Source of the DNA: Brachionus rotundiformis
Taxonomy: Eukaryota > Rotifera > Eurotatoria > Ploima > Brachionidae
Length of the DNA: 64,000 bases
Direction: 5' to 3'
Assembly: GCA_016802295.1 (NCBI GenBank)
Contig: JAESIW010000208.1
Coordinates: 360,896 to 424,895 of the forward strand
Position numbers and translations under genes: made by a program
Notes under the pieces: generated by a model
Databases searched by the model: none
What the model saw: the letters and a program-made list of their open reading frames with translations, nothing else
Told to the model about the DNA's origin: nothing
Part shown: piece by piece, positions 58,665 through 64,000 of the stretch
How the letters are laid out: each line of letters begins with the position of its first letter
How positions within the stretch are numbered: position 1 is the first letter of the stretch

Positions 58665-58847
58665 TGGGCTACTAATAAATGTAGTTGTTGGTTCTATCTA
58701 ATAAATTATAATTGCTATCATTTAATATCAATATCCGTAAATTTAAGATTAGCCACAATTCCAATGCGTTACATTACATCAGCAATTGAACCTAAAAAGA
58801 AAGCTGGTAGAAGCGATAAAGCAAAAAAAGCTTTGATAGCGAAATAA
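58665..58847 (+). mobile_element. MULE transposase C-terminal relic (SWIM zinc finger)
   Basis: The open frame (58527-58847) ends in HKWATNKCSCWFYLINYNCY followed by H, an intact CxC...CxH SWIM finger. It continues to IEPKKKAGRSDKAKKALIAK, the basic tail typical of Mutator-like transposases. The upstream half is weakly similar at best and has no ATG of its own, so this is a 5'-truncated relic. It lies between the TTAA-flanked MITE and the AAGTC-type repeat. Confidence 0.7.
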
Positions 58848-58876
58848 TAGAAAAACTGTAATTGTCTATATTCAGA

Positions 58877-59336
58877 GTTGGTGAAAAGTCAAACTTTAAA
58901 GTCAGAATTGTTAAAAGTCTAAGTCTGACTTTGACTTTTAACGTATATTTTAAAGTATATTTGAAATTAGCAACGAATTAAATGTTGCAATCTCAAAAGA
59001 AAAAAATTATCCAAAAATTTCTTAAGCTTAAATTTACATAAATACCTATTTTTTAATTTTTTTATAAAGTTAAAAAAAATTTAAAAAAGTAGTTTTCGAT
59101 TATTTTCTTCATTAGGCTATAACATTAGACCTCATCGTTCTAGAATTACACCAAATAACTTGGAAAAATTAACAATGATAAAATATAATTTGAAAGCATT
59201 AAAATTCAAGAACTAAACTCTATTTAAAATAAAAGTTCCACTTATAAATTTTAATTTTAACTTGTCTTCAAAATAAAAAATAAAAATCAAAGTCAAGACT
59301 TGACTTTGACTTCATGACTTTAACTTTTGACCAACT
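58877..59336. repeat. AAGTC-rich MITE-like inverted repeat
   Basis: The left end AGTTGGTGAAAAGTCAAACT and the reverse-complemented right end AGTTGGTCAAAAGTTAAAGT are imperfect inverted repeats. Repeated GACTT/AAGTC words sit just inside both ends (for example AAGTCTGACTTTGACTTT on the left and AAGTCAAGACTTGACTTTG on the right). The interior is non-coding. It shares word usage with repeats at 11.8, 12.5, 26.8 and 32.7 kb. Confidence 0.6.
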
Positions 59337-60458
59337 ATGTATATATTTTTTTAGACCTAAATTAAATAATTTGTACATAATTATAAATTTTCGATCGAAA
59401 ACTAATATAAATAAACATCATTAGTTACAAATAAATTTTTAAGCAGAAAACTAAATAATATAAACATGAAAAAAATAGATATTTGACATTTTTCCGAACA
59501 GTAAATTAATAAAATATTATAAGAATAAACAAATTTTTTTTTATTTCTAGAAAATACTGGTTAATGAGCTTCAATTTATTTAAGTGACTTATAAGCAAAC
59601 ATTTTAGTTTAGAAGTATTACATTGCTGTTTTGGTAATACATTTTACCATCTTCAGTTTATTATGCATAACTTTTTTATTTGGTCGAATAGCTTTCTAAT
59701 TTTAAAGTTTCAAGTTTAAACAGAACATGCCTTTACAAACGGATTGAAAAATTGTATAACCTTTTTAATATTTAAATTAATAACAATAATTTTATTCAGT
59801 TGTGACTTAGTAAATCAAGTTATTATTTGATTTGATATATATTTATGTGAATATAAATATAATATATAACAATCAAACAATCAAAACGATTTAATCTTTT
59901 AAACATAAGTCTTTTTAAAAAGTCTTAGCTACATTTTTATCTCACTTGTATTAAGAATATAATTTTTGTAAATTTTTAAAATGTTTTAATTTCTCTGAAG
60001 AAATGAAAATTAATCAAATATTTAATAAACTTGATTAATTCAACTAATTTAACAAAAATAATTTAATTTAAAAAAATTGCTAAAATTACTTTAAAATTAA
60101 CATTTCCCAATAATTTTCCTTTTAATGGAAAATATTGAGATATGTTATTTTTGAAGCCTTAAAGGTTACCTTTTATTATCCAAAGAATGTTCACCTAAAA
60201 TGACTTAGTAATTGGTGTAGATAAGCTTATCTAAAAATACTCAATTATTATTTAAATTAAGTTGAGACTGAATCCTTAAAAAAGTTGAATTGTTCAATTT
60301 GTTAACTACTTAAATTTGACTATTTTAAAACTGGGTTTAATTAATCTCAACTAAAAAGGGTAAACAAAGAAAGCTCTTAAAAAGAAATTTAATTTTTTTT
60401 TAAAAAGTTATTTCTGAGATTTATATTTAAATCGAAAGTTGTTGATTAATTTGTTGGG
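59337..60458. other. A+T-rich non-coding stretch upstream of the second PLAC8 gene
   Basis: No gene or named element was seen. Confidence 0.45.
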
Positions 60459-60890
60459 ATGATGTAAATTTCTCAAATTAAATAATCAAAAATGTTTTCT
60501 TGATTTTGTGCTTTAAGAATTGGCGAACAACCAACTAGGGACGTGTGGGATTTTGAGAACGAATGGACCGAAGGTTTGTGTGGTTGTTGCCACAATAAGA
60601 GCGAATGCTGCTATGCCTATTTTTGTTGTCCTTGTTTTATTTGCAGGTTTTTGGCTTAGATTCATTTCTAAAAACTTTTAATTAAACTAATTATTAGGCT
60701 TTATGAACGGGCTGGTGAAAGCTGCTGCACGCCTCTGTGTATTCCTACAAGTATGGTGATCCTGAGGGGCAAAATTAGAACTGCTTTCAGAATTAATGGT
60801 AGCATATGTGAAGATTGTCTAGCAGCGAGTGCCTGTCCATGCTGCAGTGCTATCCAAATAAGCAATGAGCTGTACCAGCAAGGAATTTAA
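60459..60890 (+). CDS. PLAC8/cornifelin family cysteine-rich protein, copy 2 (3 exons)
   Basis: Small PLAC8-domain protein of about 108 aa. Exons are 60459-60463 (5 nt, ATGAT), 60518-60646 and 60698-60890. The introns are 54 and 51 bp and phases (2, 2) close. The cysteine pattern is EGLCGCCHNKSECCYAYFCC, CFICR, GESCCTPLCIPTSMVILRGK, IRTAFRINGSICEDC and ACPCCSAIQISNEL, as in the family. It differs strongly in sequence from the 42-kb gene but shares the tiny first exon and phase-2 first intron. Intron 2 is in a different place. The start relies on the micro-exon: exon 2 has no ATG before the domain. Function is not known. Confidence 0.82.
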
Positions 60891-62560
60891 ACTTCAATTT
60901 AATTTAATTAATAGTCATTTTTTTAATAAAAGCTTTTAGGGATTTAATTAACTCTTAAATAAACAGTTGCTTTCTAAGTATTGATTTTTAATTATTAATT
61001 ATTAGAGTTTTTTTATAAATGGTCAAGATAATTGTAAAAATGGTAAAATACAAACAAGTTGGCTTATAATTAATGTAATTTTAGCTTAATTGAAAAATTA
61101 CGAAAGCTTACTTAATAATTGAACGTTTCTATAGGAACTTGTTTTTTAAGTTTATTTATTACTTTCTCAAGAGTCTGCATTTTTAGATTTTTTTTTGAAT
61201 ATGAATGGTATTCACATTGCCAAATTGAAACCATGATAATTTTTATTAAATTAATTGAATCTTTAAATAATGTATCAATCAACTAAATTGAGGGAAAATA
61301 TATTTTAATAATGGTTCAAGAGTTGTCAATTAATAAAGTTTATATTTTAGATAAAATATTTTAATTTAGAAATTAGAGAAATTCAGTCTAACCCAGTTAG
61401 ACCTGACAAGATTGAATACTTTCATTAAATCAGTCTATACATTTTAGTTTTTTAAGTTTTAAAATAAATAAATTTAGTTAAGGTAAATTTTTATTTTGAT
61501 TTAAAAATTTAAAAATTATTAGGGTCTTTTAGACCTAACGACCAAGTAAAAATAAACTGGTCTTGAATGTTTACTTGAGAAGCAAGTTAAATGACAAAAA
61601 AGGTTTGAATAAGATTTTTTTATTTGCAATACACCTTTGAATATTTTTCAAGTCACATTTTGAGTTTAATTATTCATTTAAGATAATTAGTCAAGGTATG
61701 ATTTTTTTACCTAATCTTCAGCAACTCTAGTTTATGGTCAACAAAAAATATCTAGAATATTTTTTAAATTTTTTATGCATCTCTCATTTCCAGAAAAATA
61801 GCCAACTTAATTTTTTTAGCTTACATCACATAAAATCATTCAACTAATATTCATAAACAATTGATTTTAATAAATTCTTAAAAATTTTATCAAATTACAA
61901 GATTGTTTCTGAAATACAAAACAGAAAAATAAAAATTAAAAAAATTTGTTAAATATAAGTTTTTAAATATTTTGAAATTCTAAAATTTAATACAAAGAGA
62001 TATATTTGGATTAAGATAAGGTGATCTGGCACATCATGGTAGCGAGCTGATTAATACATTCGTTAATTAATTTATCTCTGTACTGGAGCCCAATCCTCTT
62101 CGCAGAAACCAGGAATAATCTTTGTGAAAAAAAATGTCGATAGGTGCCAAGAGTCAATTCTTAAATGTTTTCTAATAGAATAAAGCTGGTATTACAGATC
62201 TTTGATCATATTTTTTTTATTAAGACTGTGGTAAAGACTCACATCATACAATGGTCCAATCCAATCTTTCTTTGAACCATTTAAATCTTTTGATTCTATC
62301 TAATGCTATCAGAGATAGTTTTCTTTTCTTGTCTGAAAAATATCCTTTTTTGTATCTCTACAAAGGGTCTTCAAATCAGCACACTTAAGACTTCGAAACA
62401 GACTTAAATACAGATTCTATGAAATATCTTTTTTGAAACTTTAGCAAAAAAAAAATTTTATAAGATGTATATTTAATTTTACACTTTTTAAAAAGCTAAA
62501 AAACATACTTTAAGATTTGCCTATTATTACTTAAATATTAAATTAAATATAACTTTTCTG
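60891..62560. other. A+T-rich non-coding stretch
   Basis: No gene was supported. A GC-richer patch at about 62,020-62,150 (GATCTGGCACATCATGGTAG) looks like decayed mobile-element sequence but contains no readable motif. Confidence 0.4.
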
Positions 62561-62569
62561 AATTGAAAA

Positions 62570-62830
62570 ACCGACTCCAATAAGCAACTACATCAAAGAA
62601 CAACCAACCAAAGCTACATTACCCATAACCAAACAACCAACACAGTAAAACCGAAAAAATCACTCAACAACCAACAAAAGACCACAACAGTCAGATTGGA
62701 ATATACTTCAGTTACTTCATCTCAAGCAATGGACGGTTGACCCGACTCGTCAATATCTCATATCCCTCATGACAATACGCCTTTGTAGATCTCGACCACT
62801 AGATCTTGTCATTGCCAACAAGAATCAAAT
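62570..62830 (-). repeat. Possible LTR of the gypsy relic
   Basis: A GC-richer block with repeated CAACCAACCAA-type words lies on the 3' side of the minus-strand gypsy coding fragment, about 400 bp beyond it. On the minus strand it includes TGTCATGAGGGATATGAGAT, which could be an LTR start (TG...). No second copy exists in the window to prove it. Confidence 0.3.
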
Positions 62831-63229
62831 TTTAAATTGTCAAATTTTTACACTAATTACATTTGTTTATTTTACATTATTTACATTGGCCCAGAACGGC
62901 CGTTTTCTACAAATTTAGATTATTAGTTTGTGGTTGCAACACCACATCTACCGGCCAGTTTGCACTTTTGCTGCGCGTCTGATTCGATGTTATCTTTTGC
63001 TTATAAAACACTATACTTTCATAACTCTCCTGAAAATCTAAGGCAGAATTTAAAGAAAAATGATTCGGCTCCAGTGTGACTCTAACATTTCTTGCACCAG
63101 TGGTCAGCGCTTCATTGGTTTTTCCAGCTAAATCTTTGCGAGTTGATCGCCCGACCCTTCGGTTTTTTGCTGTTTCCTGATGCTGTTCCTAGAATGCCCT
63201 CTGCTCGGACTGCGTTCCCTGCTCTGAAT

Positions 63230-63740
63230 GTGCTGTCCGCTCTTGGGTGTGTCTATTATCATCATGCTCCAGGGCATTGTATGTCACAAACGGTTTGAAA
63301 AAGCTTATATTTCTAGTTGTTTCTTTACTGCCTCTTTTTGCTGTTAGCTTCCTTTGACTTGAACAACTACGTACGGGTCTGGGTCCCAGAAGGGGTCCAA
63401 TTTCGATTTCTGTTCTAGTTGTGCTAGAACTCGTACGAGTTGAACGACTGACCGTAATCGGTTTTGTATTTGAGTGGAACTCCTAAGGTTCCAAATAATT
63501 TGTCGAGTATTGGCTTTGTAGCTTTGAAGCTTGTATTACGAGTCGGATCCGTGGCAGTCGTCATGATTGACCAGATAGTAACTTCCATCACGCATAGGTC
63601 CGAAAAAGTCACCGCTGACTTCTTGCCAAGGCCCTTGTGGCATTTTTGACGGTATGAGTGGTGCGTATTTTACATTTGTTAAATTTGCTTGGCAGACTGT
63701 GCACCATCTCGTCAACCATTTTGTCTATTCCACTGAACCA
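63230..63740 (-). mobile_element. Ty3/gypsy retrotransposon integrase relic
   Basis: Minus-strand pieces: GPWQEVS and a DFxGPMRDGSYYLV-like block, then ILDKLFGTLGVPLKYKTDYG and QSFNSYEF. These cover part of the integrase core up to the second catalytic region, where the usual D.G appears as DYGQ. An abrupt deletion then joins to LDPFWDPDPYVVVQVKGS, which in gypsy elements is near the C-terminus. Frame changes and the deletion show it is dead. Only the 3' part of pol remains. Confidence 0.78.
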
Positions 63741-63759
63741 AACTTTGGATCTGATCAAT

Positions 63760-64000
63760 AGAAAACATCTTTACTAATAGAAAAACTATTATTCCTAAAA
63801 TGATTAATCTTTGTGGAAATGAAATAAAAGTTGTTGATGAAATAACTCTTTTAGGTTACAAAATAGATAAAAATCTTAATTTTTCTAATTTTGCATGTAG
63901 TATCTCATTAGTTGTGAATAAAAAATTATTCAGCATTAAAAGACTATTCTATCTATCAACATCTGTAAAAATACAGTTTTTTAAGACGTTTATATTACCT
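63760..64000 (+). mobile_element. LINE reverse-transcriptase C-terminal region, running off the window
   Basis: The plus strand is open from about 63,760 to the end. It reads MINLCGNEIKVVDEITLLGY, KIDKNLNFSNFACSISL and KKLFSIKRLFYLSTSVKIQF, then FKTFILP at the edge. This is the segment after the reverse-transcriptase palm (LLG..ID..L.F) leading into the thumb of jockey-like LINEs. No stop or shift was seen, so this copy may be more intact than the others; the rest lies beyond the window. Confidence 0.75.

Noticed and set aside
63092..63298. 68-codon plus-strand frame
   Set aside because: It overlaps gypsy-derived sequence read on the opposite strand and has no features of its own.

Overview
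This window looks like nuclear DNA from a small invertebrate, most likely a rotifer of the Brachionus type. That is an inference, because no rRNA, mitochondrial or other diagnostic marker is present. The support is very high A+T content, mostly short spliceosomal introns of about 47-54 bp with GT/AG ends, animal-specific genes (PHOX2-like homeobox, Shaker-type Kv channel, doublecortin, PLAC8, TMEM272-like, peritrophin-A), and a dense load of decayed LINE, MULE, ISL2EU-like and Ty3/gypsy copies.

Layout. 1-5 kb: LINE tails and a region packed with AAGATCTTA-like motifs. 5.4-15 kb: two plus-strand alpha-1,3-fucosyltransferase paralogues flank a two-exon TMEM272-like gene and a 642-bp transposon with perfect 155-bp terminal inverted repeats and a 9-bp target duplication. 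15-19 kb: a LINE fragment and a MULE with its own 9-bp target duplication. 19.9-23.4 kb: a minus-strand doublecortin gene with seven phase-consistent exons, plus a downstream IQ-motif exon. 26.5-32 kb: a MITE and mixed CR1-like and RTE-like LINE fragments around an intact 280-aa gene of unknown family. 32.9-35.6 kb: a minus-strand Kv channel in three exons. 36-41.8 kb: mostly non-coding, with RTE and CR1 fragments. 41.9-42.3 kb: a three-exon PLAC8 gene. 43.5-45.4 kb: relics of MULE-type and ISL2EU/Harbinger-type transposases. 47.4-48 kb: a single-exon PHOX2-like homeobox gene. 49-50.3 kb: an RTE relic. 50.9-53 kb: a secreted chitin-binding protein and, on the opposite strand, an RNF14-like RBR ubiquitin ligase. 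54.1-57.3 kb: a seven-exon glutamate carboxypeptidase II. 57.3-59.4 kb: MITE-like elements and a SWIM-finger relic. 60.5-60.9 kb: a second PLAC8 gene. 62.5-64 kb: a gypsy relic and a LINE running off the window.

The genes do not form one pathway and I see no operon-like or defence-type cluster. The two fucosyltransferases are a local duplicate pair. The two PLAC8 genes share a tiny first exon and a phase-2 intron, so they are related, although 18 kb apart. Exon joins were worked out by eye from GT/AG sites, reading phase and family homology; where phases close without stops I treat the model as good, but no transcript data are available. The clearest unusual signals are the near-identical, synonymous-only 3' halves of the otherwise divergent fucosyltransferases, the perfect-TIR element with a related 'empty' locus 20 kb away, and the MULE whose TIRs and target duplication can be read directly.
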